The notes below the pieces were generated by a model, which was given only the letters and a program-made list of their open reading frames with translations, was not told the origin of the DNA and did not search any database. From the NCBI GenBank assembly GCA_013350335.1, contig CM023542.1:3464025-3528024 (forward strand): a stretch of 64,000 bases of DNA. Reading direction: 5' to 3'. Below, piece by piece: positions 1-11,999 of the stretch (its first letter is position 1; each line of letters begins with the position of its first letter). This DNA comes from Chimonanthus salicifolius (Eukaryota > Streptophyta > Magnoliopsida > Laurales > Calycanthaceae). Both the position numbers and the translations under genes were made by a program.

Positions 1-128
1 CGTATTGTAAGATTTTGACAACATTTTCCAAAGGAGGGAGCAAACTTGGGGCTCTTCATGATAAGATAGGATTAAGTGATAGAAGGATTTCACAAAAAAC
101 TATCCACAGGTTTCTGGCCACCAGATGC

Positions 129-374
129 TATTGTGGGACCAAATGGGACCCGACTATGTCTATTTTGGCAAATCAACTGTATAGGTGTATAATTAAGTGT
201 AGACAAGTACTAATTGTATTTTCCTTTTTTGGCCACCTTAATTGGCTCTCTTTCTCTTATTTATATCTATACCCTCTAAGAGGAAATATAGATCAATACA
301 ACTATGAGAATAATTATTCTCTGATCTTCATCTCTTTCTTCCTTCCTTTCTTTTTTCCCTTGTTAAAAACAACA
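129..374 (+). repeat. 5' LTR of the copia element
   Basis: A short LTR of about 246 bp. The right end is firm, because CA at 373-374 is followed at once by the primer-binding site. The left end is set by the GATGC direct repeat at 124-128. A TATA-like stretch (TTATTTATATCTATA) lies near 257-271. No full second LTR is present for comparison, so the left boundary is inferred. Confidence 0.65.
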
Positions 375-386
375 TGGTATCAGCCA
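375..386 (+). other. Primer-binding site (initiator tRNA-Met type)
   Basis: TGGTATCAG follows the CA end of the 5' LTR directly. This is the usual plant copia primer site, complementary to the 3' end of initiator tRNA-Met. The next bases diverge from the usual AGC. Confidence 0.8.
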
Positions 387-1067
387 AGGAAGATCTTCTT
401 CTCTGATTTTGTTTGTTCAATTTCCAGTTCCTCTTTTTTGCAGTCCTCCTTTTCCAGCAACGATCATAGTTTCCATCAAAAGTACTGCCAGCGGGGACCC
501 ATCTTCCCCTGCCGTTTTTGAAAGGACTATCCATCTGTAAGGGTGGATTCCTGTTTTGGATTAGTTTACTAGGGTTTCTCTAAGCTCTCTCTCTCCACGT
601 TTTTTAAGATCCGACAGCCCAGATCTGCATTTTTTGCTTAGATCCAGTAGATCTGAGCTTGGTTTACATCCAATTCTTCTCCACTACTGTCGCCCTTGGC
701 CTACCTCCTCACGCCGAAGGTGGATCCCCCCTTTTGATCAACAGTGGGGCCCCCGTGTGCCCTTTTCTGCTGCTGCTGCTGTACCGATCTGCAACATAAA
801 AAATAAAAAATTCTGGATTCCTTCTATTCAAATCTGCTACTTGGGACTCTTGTTACTTTACTTTTGGTGCATCCTACTTTCGCCCCTACATCAAGATCAC
901 ATCAAACTTGGGTGTCCCACTTTTCATCTTCGGTGGACCACAATTTTTCTTGTTTTAGGTGTTGTTGCTTGGAAGACTGCAACCAGTTTTTTGGGCTTTG
1001 CTGCCTTTGTCCTCTCTGTTGTTCTTCTCTTTGCATTTCTCCTGCTTTAAAGTTTCTTCTTGGGATA

Positions 1068-2091
1068 ATGGCCGCATCTACGGACCCACTGAAGACCTCT
1101 GGGAAATCTTCTTACACTGATATGACTTCTTCTGGCACTCCGCATATTGGCAAGATCACCACTGTGTTATTGAATGAGACCAATTACATCCAATGGTCTC
1201 ACTCGGCTAAAATGTTTCTCACTGCTAAACAGCTCTCTGCTTTTATTGATGGTACTGCCTCTGAACCAGAAAAGAAGGACTACTACTACCGTTCCTGGAA
1301 GGCTAATAATTCTTTGGTGCAGTCTTTACTCCTTCATTCCATGAAAGATCATGTTCGTGGGCCTGTCTATACTCTTCCCATGGCTAAGGATGTCTGGGAC
1401 ACCATTAAGGCCTTATATTCGGACAGTAATAATTTTGCTCAGCTCTATGAGCTCTATCAGACTATTTCTCACCTTCAACAGGAGAAGCTCTCCCTCATTC
1501 AGTATTATTCAAAGATGCGGACCTGTTGGCTTGAATTGGATCAACTTGAATCGGTTCAATTTGTGGACCCTGCTGATGTTGGTCTCTATGACCAGCTTCT
1601 TAATCGACGACAAACCTTTGAATTCTTGGCTGGCCTTAACCATGGCTTTGAACCTATTCGGGCCCAACTGCTTGGCCAACACCCTCTTCCCTCTCTGGAA
1701 GAGGTCTACTTTGCCTTACTTCGAGATGATAGGAGTCGTCTGGTTATGACTCCTATGCAGGTCGAACGGTCTGCCTTGGTAACCACTCATCCTTCCCATG
1801 CCTCCTCTCGCACGTGAGGCTTCTGGTTCTCATGGCAAGGATCTTTCTTCTGACCTTCGTCGTGACACCAAAGGTCCCCGAAAGAAGGGGTCTCGGTTCT
1901 GCACTTTTTGTAAGATGACGAACCATTATGTTGATTCCTGTTATAAATTACATAGCCGTCCGAAGCAAGCTATTGTCTCCGTCGCCTCACCTATTACCTC
2001 CTCTCCTGATGTGGTTAGTGACAGTGCCCCAGTAACTCGTCAGGACTTTAACATGATGTTACAAACGACTGGATCGCCTTCAACACTCTGA
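1068..2091 (+). pseudogene. copia gag-like region, frameshifted
   Basis: The reading frame opens at ATG 1068 and runs to a stop at 1815-1817. It has the copia-type gag fold signature (ETNYIQWSHSAKMFLTAK near the N terminus, then a W-x-A-N-N-S-L-V-Q segment). The protein continues in another frame from about 1798 to 2091. There a CCHC zinc knuckle is visible near 1895-1942 (C-x2-C-x4-H-x4-C in FCTFCKMTNHYVDSC). Gag would normally coat element RNA in cytoplasmic particles. The frameshift separates the knuckle from the rest. Confidence 0.85.
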
Positions 2092-2149
2092 GGTTTCCAA
2101 TGTTGTCTCCTCTACTTCAGGTACTGAGTCCTTTGCCAATTATGCCTCT

Positions 2150-3490
2150 TCTCATTCCTGGATCATCGATTCTGGGGCCACTGATCATATGGCGGGTATG
2201 TCTAATCTTTTCTCTTCCATTTCTTCTATCTCTTATGGTCAAGTTAAATTAACGAATGGTTCCTCCACTAACATCGCTAGAAAAGGGACCGTCCCTCTCT
2301 CTTCCACCTTACACCTTCCATCTGTGTTACATGTACCTCATTTATCTCGCAATTTGCTTTTTGTTAGTGCACTCACTAAACAATTTCATTGCTCAGCTAC
2401 CTTCTTTCCCTCTCATTGTGTCTTTCAGGATCTGACCACGAAACAGGTGATTGGTGGTGGTCGTGAAGATGGAGGCTTGTATATGCTAGATGGTCCTGTT
2501 GGTTCCTCTGCAGCCTACTCTAACTCCTCTTCGTCTGATATATGGATTTGGCATTGCCGGATAGGACATCCTTCTGACTCTGTCCTCAAGAAACTTGTTC
2601 ATTCTTTATCGTTTAAGCAGTTTGAGTGTGCACCTTGCCAATATGGAAAAATAAAAGAATTTATTTTCCTTCTTCTATGAATAAACGTGCATCTTCTTTA
2701 TTTTCTATTATTCATTCTGATGTTTGGCAATCACCCTCTATTTCTCGCACTAGTTTACATACTTAGTGTCATTTATTGATGATTATTCACGCATGACCTG
2801 GATTTATATCATGAAACATAAATCTGAAGTGTTTGATCACTTTCGCACATTTTATAATTGGGTTGCCACTCAATTTGGTTCTAAAATTCAAATTTTGCGT
2901 AGCGATAATGGGGGAAAATATTTGTCTAATTGTTTTGTTCACTTTCTAAGAGCATGGTGTTGAATCCCAACTGTCTTTTCCATCGACACCACAACAAAAT
3001 GGTGTAGCTGAATGAAAAAACAGACATCTTCTTGAAGTCGCTCGATCTCTCCTCTTTACCATGCATGTCCCACAATCGTACTGGCCTGAGGCTGTCCTAA
3101 CCTCATGCTACCTTATCAATCACATGCCATCCCGAGTTTTGTTGGACAAATCACCCATTGATCTTCTCTCACTCCATAAACATATTCCTCTTCTTCCCCT
3201 ACATATTTTTGGATGTGCCTGCTTTGTTCACCAATTTTCTGGTGATAAACTTTTCCCCCGTGCTGTGCAATGTGTTTTTTTTTTTTGGATATTCCCCATT
3301 CCATAAAGGCTACAAGTGTCTTGATCCAGTTACTGGCAAAACTTATGTGTCTATGGATGTCACCTTCTTCGAGACAGTCCCTTACTTCTCTTCACCATCT
3401 GTCTCGTCTCCAGTTCTTCCTCTCCTCCCTCCTGCCCTGAGTCCTACTAGCTCTGATGTGCTTCCCCTAGCATTGAAAAGCCAACTCTGA
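2150..3490 (+). pseudogene. copia protease and integrase remnants
   Basis: The protease active site is visible as SWIIDSGATDHM near 2154-2190. It is followed by a GAG-pre-integrase H-H-C-C motif (WHCRIGHPS ... CAPC) near 2550-2640. The integrase core has HSDVW near 2715 and RSDNGGKY near 2905, the first two catalytic aspartates. The third catalytic position survives as VAE, but the next codon is a stop (TGA near 3013, where an Arg codon is usual). More stops and shifts follow, and the frame ends in a divergent serine- and proline-rich linker near 3370-3490. Confidence 0.85.
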
Positions 3491-3689
3491 GATATCACCG
3501 CAGGCAAAACAGGCCTCCGCTCCGCGAGAACACCACCACGTCATCTGTTCCTGGCCCAGATCCTTCCCTTACTGATGCATTTGATCTTCCCATTGCACTT
3601 TGAAAAGGTAAACGTACCTGTACCTCTCATCCTCTTGACCATTTTGGGTCTTATCATACTGTCTCTCCTGTCTATCACACTTTTCTTCC

Positions 3690-5000
3690 AGCTTTGGACA
3701 GCGTTAAGATACCCAAGCGGATTGAAACCGCTCTCCGCGATCCCTTGTGGAAGGCGGCCATGGAAGAGGAACTCACGGCCCTTGAGAAGAATCACATATG
3801 GGACATGGTTCCCTTGCCTCAAGGAAAAACTCCAGTCGGGTGTAAATGGGTTTTTGCTTTAAAACATAATTCGGATGGCTCCATCCCCGGTATAAAGCTC
3901 GTCTCGTTGCCAAAGGATCCACGCAAACTTACAGGGTGGATTATCAGGAAACCTTCTCCCCCGTGGCCAAGATTACTTCTGTTCGCATATTGATTTCCAT
4001 TGCCACTACTTATGACTAGCCGCTGCATCAGTTGATGTGAAGAATGCATTTCTTTATGATCTCTATTATGAAATTTATATGCTTCCACCACCAGGGTTTG
4101 TTAATCAGGGGGAGCCTCACTCTGTCTACAAACTTCGAAAAGCTCTATATGGCCTCAAGTAGCACGGGCGTGGTTTGAGAAGTTTAGCAGTGCACTGTTG
4201 CCTTATGGTTTTTCTAGATGTCAGATAGATGACTCAGCTTTTATCTACCGTCTTCACTCTGTGGTCATGATTCTAGTGGTGTATGTTGATGACATTTTCC
4301 TCACCGGAACTGACGTTGTTGCCATATCTACCTTCAAGGAATATCTACAACGCACATTTGCTATTAAAGATCTGAGGCCATTGCGTTATTTTTTGGATAT
4401 TGAAGTCGCTCGTTCCTCTCGAGGAATCTCTTTATCTCAGCGCAAGTATGCTCTTGACCTCCTTCAGGATGCTGGATACTTTGGGTGCAAGCCTGCTGAC
4501 ACTCCATTAGATGTCAATACGAAACTCTCTGCCGCAAACGGGACTTCTCTTGATAGTCCTTCATTCTATCAAAAGTTGGTGGGGAAATTGATTTATCTCA
4601 CTATCACACGACCAGATCTCTCATATGCAGTTGGTGTGGTTAGTCAGTTCATGCACGACCCATGGGATACCCATCTTCATGCTGTCTTCTGCATCCTTCG
4701 CTATCTTAAAGCTCATCCTAGCAGGGGTTTGTTCTTTGCATTACAGTCTTCCTTCTCCGTTCGTGGATATTCCGATGCTGATTGGGCCGGCTCTCCTGAT
4801 GATCGTCGCTCAACAACTGGCTACTGTGTCTTTTTGGGTTCTTATCTCGTCGGTTGACGTATTAAGAAGCAATCTGTTATTGCAAGCTCAAGTGCTGAAG
4901 CTGAGTATCGTGCAATGACCAATACTACGGCTGAGCTTCTTTGGATCCGCCAGTTTTTTCAGGAATTGAGTTTTGTTCCGCGTGAACCACTTTCTTTTTC
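3690..5000 (+). pseudogene. copia reverse transcriptase and RNase H remnants
   Basis: The reverse transcriptase starts with the typical ALRDPLWKAAMEEELTALEKN segment near 3730, then GCKWVFALK. After a frameshift come [12 protein letters not shown] and DVKNAF, then KALYGLK followed by a stop. YVDDIFLTG, with the two catalytic aspartates, lies near 4282-4310. RNase H appears as YSDADWAGSPDDRRSTTGY near 4767 and, after a stop at 4855, as [11 protein letters not shown]. The RNase H sequence stops after [11 protein letters not shown], where the deletion joins it to the LTR end. Confidence 0.9.
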
Positions 5001-5017
5001 CCTTGTTAAAAACAACA

Positions 5018-5746
5018 GATGCACCTATGTTCGCGGTGGTGGGAGGAATGTAAACCTTCTGGAGATTTTTGAGAGGTCTAAACCCTTTGGAGATCTCACA
5101 TGAGGCTGATATAGTCCTAGATTTCTACTTCACTGAGATTCCTTGTCAAAGTGGGTTCCAGACAATAGATTGTCTGCTTCTTTCAAAGAACCAATTACAA
5201 ATCCTCAACTGTTCTGAGAGACCTGAAACAGGGATGAATTTTTGGAAGAAAGAGGTTCCAGGCGTAACCAAATATCCAGCCAAAAGGAAAAAAAAAAAAA
5301 AATTGAACCTTTATGCACCCTGAATCTTATACCTTCATTAAAATGCTGCTAAACACTGGGTGAAGCCTTTCAAAATAGCTGAGGAAGGTGAACAGTCCAA
5401 GACAATGATTGGAACACAACCAATTAAGATTAAGAATCAGCTCAAATTCTGTCTAACAAAATGCCTGAGTTCAGATTTCGATATGTCATTTCAGGTCAAA
5501 TTGGGTCTGTCGTCCATGCCAACATTAGCATATGCACTATGTTTAAAAAGATATATCTAACTGGATTACTGAAAAGTCAATTTCACTTGGCAAAGCCAGT
5601 TTGAGAAAAGAATTTCCTAATTATGATCCCATTGCATCTAATAGCCATGGAAATATCAAACTGTTATCATAGGTTAAAAACAATAAATCAGAGACCAGTC
5701 AGTCGTGCACAGTGGAAATTGACATTCAGGAAATTGGAAATTGTAC
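5018..5746. other. EXO70A1 intron 4, right part: no recognised element
   Basis: This stretch joins the copia element to EXO70A1 exon 4. It contains a poly(A) run near 5288-5301 and no reading frame with family similarity on either strand. I saw no EXO70 exon 5 in it. Confidence 0.6.
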
Positions 5747-8700
5747 CTGTACATGTGTAAAGACTGCTGCTGGCGACTAGCCTGAACCATTTGCTGGGCT
5801 AAATCATGAAGCAAAGGCATAATCCTTGGTGGAATCAGAGTTGGGGGTGTGTATTCTGCACTTTCTAAACTTTGACCTTGATGCTCGGAGTGATTGGTAG
5901 AAGATGGATTCCTGCCACCTGTTGCTGCATCACCTTGATCCCCAGGAGAACCTGATGATGGACGCAGATTGTTGGGAAGGCACTCAATAAGACGATCGGG
6001 TTCCACTGGTTTGCTGAAATCAAACAGCATTAGGAATTACTACTAAGGATGACCATGTTACATCCTTTCATTTAAATACTTTTATCATCATATCCGACAG
6101 ACCCCAGAGATTCATGGCATGTGATTTTTTAAAAAATAAATGCAGAACATACAGATCTACAACAAAGATTATCTCATATAAGTGATTTAGAAGAAAAAGA
6201 ATGGAGAATGAAGACAAGTATAGAAAAAAAAAAAAAATTCTCCAGTTCAATAGGAAAAGGTGAAGAGGTGAAAATCACTATCTTTTCATCCATATTTAAT
6301 ATACTTGAGAATAAATGATCTGCCCAGTATAGCAATGAAAAACAGAAAGAAAACAAGATAAAAGGCAAAATTAATAGCAACAATGCAATGAAGTAACATG
6401 AAGAAATAAATGAAAAATCAAATAACCAGTAAAGTCAACAAATACAAAGTACAGAGAAGGTATATGAAAATATAATTGAGTGAGAGTGAGAGAGAACGAG
6501 AGCTCCACAATTACAGAAACAGGTAGTTGCAAGAATAAAAACCTATAAGTCAATAACAGCTGCTTAAACTCATCTTCCAATTTCAGGATGGCCTTTTTAA
6601 GCAAATCATTAGTGTGGCTGAGTACTCCATCACTAGAATTGAAGCTTCTCTTGGAGCTGAAAAAGCGGACATGACTTCTCAACAGCTCAACTGCTGCTAG
6701 ATAACTTTCCAGGTCTTCATGAGGACCTTTTAATATTTTATCCTCTGCCTGCATGTTCGAAGAGTACCAATTTCAGAACTGAAACAAGTCTAGCAAATAG
6801 AATATAATGTATAAAACCATATCATAAGCTGCAAACAAATATTTTTACTCATTGAAACATATTAGAAACTAAAATAATGGAGGAGGATAAATGCAGAACA
6901 AGATTGAGACTTTAAACTATCCATAAAACATCCATGGCAGAAGCAATTGAAGACGGAACAGAGGTCGGTATCTCTCAAAAAATTGAAAAGAAAAGGGAAA
7001 AGCAAGGAGGGAAAAGAAATATTCATAGTCTTTAACCATTGAAGCTGATTTTGCCATACATCTCAATGATAGTACTGAAAGCACAACCTGGTAACAATAA
7101 GTATATAGTAAAAAAAATCTACTAAATTTCTTTTGCGTAACTTCTCATAGGATTTTCATTATCTATTATGTTTTCCAAACTTACCATTGTCACTAGTGCA
7201 CTCCCAGAGCCAACAACTAAGAACATCCATTTGTTCTTCAGAAGGGTTTTTGGCTAGAAAATTGACTGGAATGGATTGTGCATACCCAATCATAAAAGTC
7301 TGCTTGTTGCATGTACTATATGAATACAAATCCTGCTTTAATTTTTACTTATGCATTAGTACCCACTAGCTTTCTTTCTCATCTAGATATGCATTTTAAG
7401 CCATCAACTCTTTGGGAGTTGCTGTCGTTTATCTGAAGCTCAACGCATCTTTTATAATATGCTATTTGGTTGGCCATAAAACATAGAGGGACTCATGGTT
7501 GGGAAAGCCAAACAGGTATGATGGGTCATAGCCCATATATTACTAGGTCAATGGGCCCTACATGTGTAATATGTCTTAAGTCATGATTCACATACATTGT
7601 AACCATTCAATAGCACAATAAAGAAGGCTTCAAGATGGTTACATAATTGAATGCACTCTCTCAAATATAATTAGCTTGTCTAGTGTCACTTCTATAATGC
7701 CCCTAAACTAATATGAGGATGTGGCCACCTTTCAAGTAAGCCAAGGTGATTCCAACTCAACCCTCACCAAAGCAATCCATTGCCCTAACACTTGAAAATG
7801 CATAGGACATGGTGATGCGAAATCCAACTCTAAGAACATCTCATTCATTTCAGCAGAGAGTACAAAGTTTAACTCATTCGATGCGAAATAAGAATGAAGG
7901 TGGTTTGATTTTGACAATTTCAACTCCATCAACTTCTTCACCACTGGAAATACAAAAGTTATAGGTTCAAGTCACAATACTAATTGAAAAAATAACAAAT
8001 AAAAATAATATTTTTTTCATGACCTTCAGGTGTAAGCATACCATGTATAATATGTGGTCAAAATTCACCTTCTTGCAAAGATACCTCAGATCCTTAGTCC
8101 AGATGTTTCCTCTGGTATCCTCATTATTCAAGTTTCTGTCCTATTTTGGAAGCTTAGAGTTGGTATTTGATTTATGGGCCAAGGGTCACAGAGAAATAGT
8201 AACTTATGAACAGCATGGGATATGTAAATGTCACTAATTGCGTAACTGGTTGGCTAAATCAAGGCAAGTAATTCATTCAAACTATGATCAGAATAACCAA
8301 TCCTCCTTCCTTTCCATTTCTTCATTTTTTTAAAAAAAATGTTACTGCAACTCAACCCACCCATAAAGCAACAATAAGCACTTGCAATCCATGCTAAAGG
8401 TCCTTAATCCTTATCACCAAAAGACCCAACTACAGATGAGACCTGAGCTCAAAGCTCGTGTACTACCACAGCAATCATATACCATCATCAAGCAGCTGAA
8501 TTCCTAGTTCAAGACAGAATTTTGAAATAAGGCCGATTTCCAAAGAAAACCCAACTGCTAGGATTAATAAAGATCCCCCAACAAACCATCAAGCAGCAAT
8601 TGAATCTAGAAGGAGAAAAAGAATAAGATGAAGAAATACAGACCTTGTGAGCAAGATCGTATTGAGCTAAAATGACCTCAGCCGACTTCAACGTCTTGTC

Positions 8701-9349
8701 AATGTTCTCATGTGCTTTCCGAATGCCATGGGTTCGCACCTGCAAAACCCCGAAAGAAGTGATCCTGTTTGCAATTTCTCTCTACAAGAAATTTAAACCT
8801 ATCTCTATCTCGGGGAGGAGAGGAGAGGAGAGGGGAGGGAAGGGTAACCATTTGCACTGTTTGGATGAACGGAAGGAAAGGTACTTACTTGGTAAACAAT
8901 CATATTTCTTGACTGGAAAACAGAAATGGGTTCATTCATTTTTACTCCAAGATGGATATTTCAAAAATAAAAAGTACCTTCCTTTGCGGTTTCAATGCAT
9001 CCAAAGGTTTCTAGGAAACCAATGCTACATTGGGATGCATAGAAAGGAAGGTCAAGAACCATTTCTTCTTCACAACTGAATATAGAAATGGGTTATCTAC
9101 TTCATTTTCTTTTGGGAAAGTAATTAAATTTCTACTTTTGCAGTTGAGATGCATCCAAAGGGGAGGTGGGGAAAGGGACGGAAGAGAGACCTGGGTAGGG
9201 CGCATCGCAGAATCAAGGGCGGAGAGGCGGTGATCGAAGGAGCCTAGGATGGCGACGACGCTCTCTGTGATGGCCTGGCTCTTCTGCAGCGACTCTCTCA
9301 TGAACGCAGCTCTTTCTGTCAAGCTTTCCATCGCTATGGGAACTCCCAT
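5747..9349 (-). CDS. EXO70A1: Exocyst complex subunit EXO70A1, N-terminal four coding exons (partial at left edge)
   Basis: EXO70 is a subunit of the exocyst, which tethers secretory vesicles to the plasma membrane. Coding exons read on the minus strand are 9191-9349 (53 codons, start ATG at 9347-9349), 8644-8739, 6543-6748 and 5747-6013, all with GT-AG borders and matching phase. They join to about 242 residues. The N terminus (MGVPIAMESLTERAAFMRES), RPTQ/VRTHGIRKAHENIDKTLKSAE, KGPHEDLESYL, SSDGVLSHTNDLL and SKPVEPDRLIECLPNNLRPSSGSP are closely like the plant EXO70A1 subgroup. The C-terminal EXO70 helical domain (the membrane-binding end) is not in the window, so exon 5 must lie left of base 1, after more than 5.7 kb of intron 4 that contains the copia element. 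Otherwise the gene is truncated. Confidence 0.93.
6749..8643 (-). other. EXO70A1 intron 2
   Basis: This 1.9-kb intron lies between exons 3 and 2. No reading frame or element with recognisable ends was found. Confidence 0.6.
8815..8842. repeat. GGAGA microsatellite in EXO70A1 intron 1
   Basis: Repeated GGAGA/GGGGA units in the first intron of EXO70A1 (8740-9190). Nothing else is recognisable in that intron. Confidence 0.7.
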
Positions 9350-9790
9350 TATTGCTTTCCCCTTCTTCTTCTCGGTTGGTTTTTGTTGAAGAAGAAGGAA
9401 ATCTGGAGCAAGAGGAAAGAAGGTGGAAAATAAGACCTGGCTCTAGATTTCAGTCTTTGACAAGAAAGATCATCTACATGGTCCTATGATGTAGGACCCA
9501 CACATGTGGAGGGCCCTCTTTTATTCTTTACGATTTCTTTCCTATCTCCTTTCCTTCTTCATTTTTAAATTTTCTTTTTTTCTTTTCAATCCGTATATAT
9601 ATATCGGATATGAGCCGATATTTCGACCCTGCTCAATATATTAACAATAAAAAATATATTATTCCAATTATTTTGTAAAATAATATTCTATATATATAAA
9701 ATAAAAAATTACGGTAAAAGTGAGTAAGGACCTCACAAATAGTAAGAGTTTGACAGTGTTTTTTTTTTTTTGTTACTGTCGAGCTACTGC
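9350..9790 (-). promoter_or_regulatory. EXO70A1 5' UTR and presumed promoter region
   Basis: This is the sequence directly upstream of the EXO70A1 start on the minus strand. It is pyrimidine/purine-rich near the start codon and becomes AT-rich beyond 9550, with an ATATATATATCGG-type repeat fragment at about 9590-9632. No convincing TATA element could be assigned, so the label rests on position only. Confidence 0.35.
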
Positions 9791-10364
9791 TACTCTGTAA
9801 ACTCTTTTCTCTATTGTCTCTATCAGGAAACACTCTGAAATACGACCCTAAGATGATTTGTTTATAGATATAACTGAAGTAGTAGAGTTTTTTGTTGATC
9901 ACAATGATTGCAGTGATAGCAATGGACAATAGTTGATGGAGCAAAAAAGAAAGAAGATAAAATGATTTCAGATAGCACAGGTTGTACGTTGACTCTCAAC
10001 AACACATTCTTTTGAAAATTAATCTTGAGCACTAACACATATCTTAGATATTCACATCAGATAGTCCCAAGATGGCCAAAATGTAATGTAACTCCTCCCT
10101 ATCTATTGAGACACAAGATAGCTTGATTTAAAGATGAGAATTAGGCCTAAAAGCTGGAAAAATCGGACTCAAAAGAAGGTGAGCTTAATATAAATTTTTA
10201 ACTCGATTTATAATAAGGTCTAAATTGGACAAAAAATGCCCGATTGTTAGTTAAGCCAAGTTTGGGTTTCAAAGTGTGCGCTTGACCCAATTATATAGAC
10301 CCATTGTAAAATATATGATTATATATTAGAGAAATGAGGTTGCATGTTAGTTCATTTTATCTTT

Positions 10365-10652
10365 TCTTTTGATATATATATATATTTTAATACCGATATA
10401 TATCAACCATACAGTTATAATCAATTGAAATATTGAACAAGATATCGGTCAATATTTAAAATATCGATAAATATCAACTAATTTTGGTGAATATCGGCCA
10501 ATATGTCACCAAACATTGCCCATTATTTTTTTTTAAATAAAGCAGATAGGAGAGAGAGAGAGAAATATCAGCATAATATCAGTCAATATATCAATATCAT
10601 AAATATTTAAATATCGACCGATATATAAACTGTGGTGATTTTTTAACCCTTG
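10365..10652. mobile_element. Degraded ATCGGCCGATAT-type MITE
   Basis: The region is dense in ATATCGGYCAATAT-like palindromes. It ends in TTTTTTAACCCTTG, which matches the right ends of the two intact copies in this window (...CAACCCCTG and ...GACCCCTG). No matching left terminus or target duplication was found, so it is called a degraded copy. A short (GA)n run lies near 10549-10563. Confidence 0.5.
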
Positions 10653-10904
10653 CTTCAACTAAGGCCATTCCTTCAAACTTTGACATTTTATGGGTTAAGT
10701 TACTTACTCTATTCAAATGAACACACCACAGAGTTCCAAGAAACAATAGATTTGCTTACAAGCCCACTAAATACTAATAAGAGACATTAAATTTGAGTAT
10801 GATCCGTGAAGATTGGTAGCATTAACCGCAGCAGGTCACAATAAAGCTCGAACTACTGTTCCCATCCCTGTCATGGGAAATGCAAACCACCTCTGCTTTC
10901 AATG

Positions 10905-10981
10905 AACACAGTGGTGATCCAATTAACGTATCGATATCGACCGATATTATAAATATCGGCCGAGATTATTACCCCTACTAT
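10905..10981. mobile_element. Small ATCGGCCGATAT-type fragment
   Basis: Consecutive motifs ATCGATATCGACCGATAT and ATATCGGCCGAGAT are followed by TTACCCCTAC. The left end may be CAGTGGTGAT. Flanks AATGAACA and TATGAAGC agree at only 5 of 8 positions, so a target duplication is not shown. Confidence 0.4.
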
Positions 10982-11791
10982 GAAGCTTTGGGCATCACCT
11001 CCTTTTCCATTTAGTAAATTTATATTTATTTATATGTCAGTAATATGGTATAACTTTGAAGGCATATTTGATGTATCAAACGATATTGACTTCTCATACA
11101 ATTGAATTCATTAGAAAACTTTTTCAATTACCGTGCCAAGAAATTTAAATTTACGCAATTCCGATATATGTATACAAAGTTTTGACTGGTTTTATAACCA
11201 GATGTCAAAGAGTGACAGGAAAATATTTGTCAATTTTTGTATGCCAAACATTATAAATAAGAGGCCTTATACGCCTCAAGAGATGTATACAAATTTGATT
11301 GGAGACAAGTAAGCATTAGTTGCTTGTCTCTCCAAGAATCTGTGAGTTTTATGTTTGATTTGAGTTTCAACAATTAAATTACTTTAATTAGTTTTATGCT
11401 TTCAATTTTTCAATTTTATTGTATTGATTTTGAATTTATGGTTGCATATTAAATTAATTATTTCACAATTATTTTGTGTGAAATTCAAATTGAATTAAAG
11501 CTTAAGTCAAGGTTATTCTGGTAAGAATTATGAACTAGGTGAGATTAAAGCCTTTGAATTTTCCCAGTGAATAAAACTTCTCTGGTTTCTATAACCGATT
11601 TTCAGAGTTTCATATTAAATTTGGCAAATTGAGATTAATATTTTCAGGTAAGCAATTTGATCTTTCCACTTCCTCTAGCTTCAATTATCTAGAGAAGTCA
11701 AATTTTATTTTCTTTGTAGTTTCGAACCATTAAAATTAACCCATCTTTGTCGCAAACCATTCTGTGTTTGCTTTGAGACTGCACTACATAT

Positions 11792-11971
11792 CAGGGGTCC
11801 GAATATTGGCTGCTACGATCTCAGCCGCATCCTAGTGGCTGATATCGGCCGTTTTTATAAAAATAAAAAAAGAATTAAGGATATCAGTCGATAATGAGAT
11901 ATTGGTGGATATATCGACCGATAATGAGATATTGGCCAATACATAGGCTGAGACCATTTTTTCAACCCCTG
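11792..11971. mobile_element. 180-bp hAT-like MITE with 8-bp target duplication
   Basis: It begins CAGGGGTCCGAATATTGG and ends CAACCCCTG, which gives inverted CAGGGGT termini. Flanks are CTACATAT (11784-11791) and CTGCATAT (11972-11979), 7 of 8 identical, as expected for a hAT-type 8-bp target duplication. The inside has repeated TGATATCGGCCG and CGATAATGAGATATTGG units. It has no coding capacity. An intact-looking relative lies at 16982-17400. Confidence 0.8.
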
Positions 11972-11999
11972 CTGCATATAGGAGGAGAAAAAAAAATCA

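Larger units (their letters stand above)
129..5017 (+). mobile_element. Decayed Ty1/copia retrotransposon, 3' LTR almost fully deleted
   Basis: The element keeps copia order: 5' LTR, primer-binding site, gag with zinc knuckle, protease, integrase, reverse transcriptase, RNase H. Its left LTR ends in ...TTGTTAAAAACAACA just before TGGTATCAG. The same stretch of about 28 bases recurs at 4990-5017, directly after the RNase H coding region, so only the last bases of the 3' LTR remain. The 5-bp direct repeat GATGC flanks both sides (124-128 and 5018-5022) and is taken as the target duplication; this implies non-canonical TA...CA termini. Coding is broken by frameshifts near 1815, 2090, 2660 and 4000 and by in-frame stops near 2762, 3013, 4160 and 4855. 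It sits in the long fourth intron of EXO70A1, antisense to that gene. It cannot be active. Confidence 0.9.

Noticed and set aside
15..5103. Removing the copia element and one GATGC gives a continuous plus-strand frame across the insertion site (about 65 codons)
   Set aside because: The frame is short, matches no family I know, and lies antisense in an EXO70A1 intron; chance is the simpler reading.
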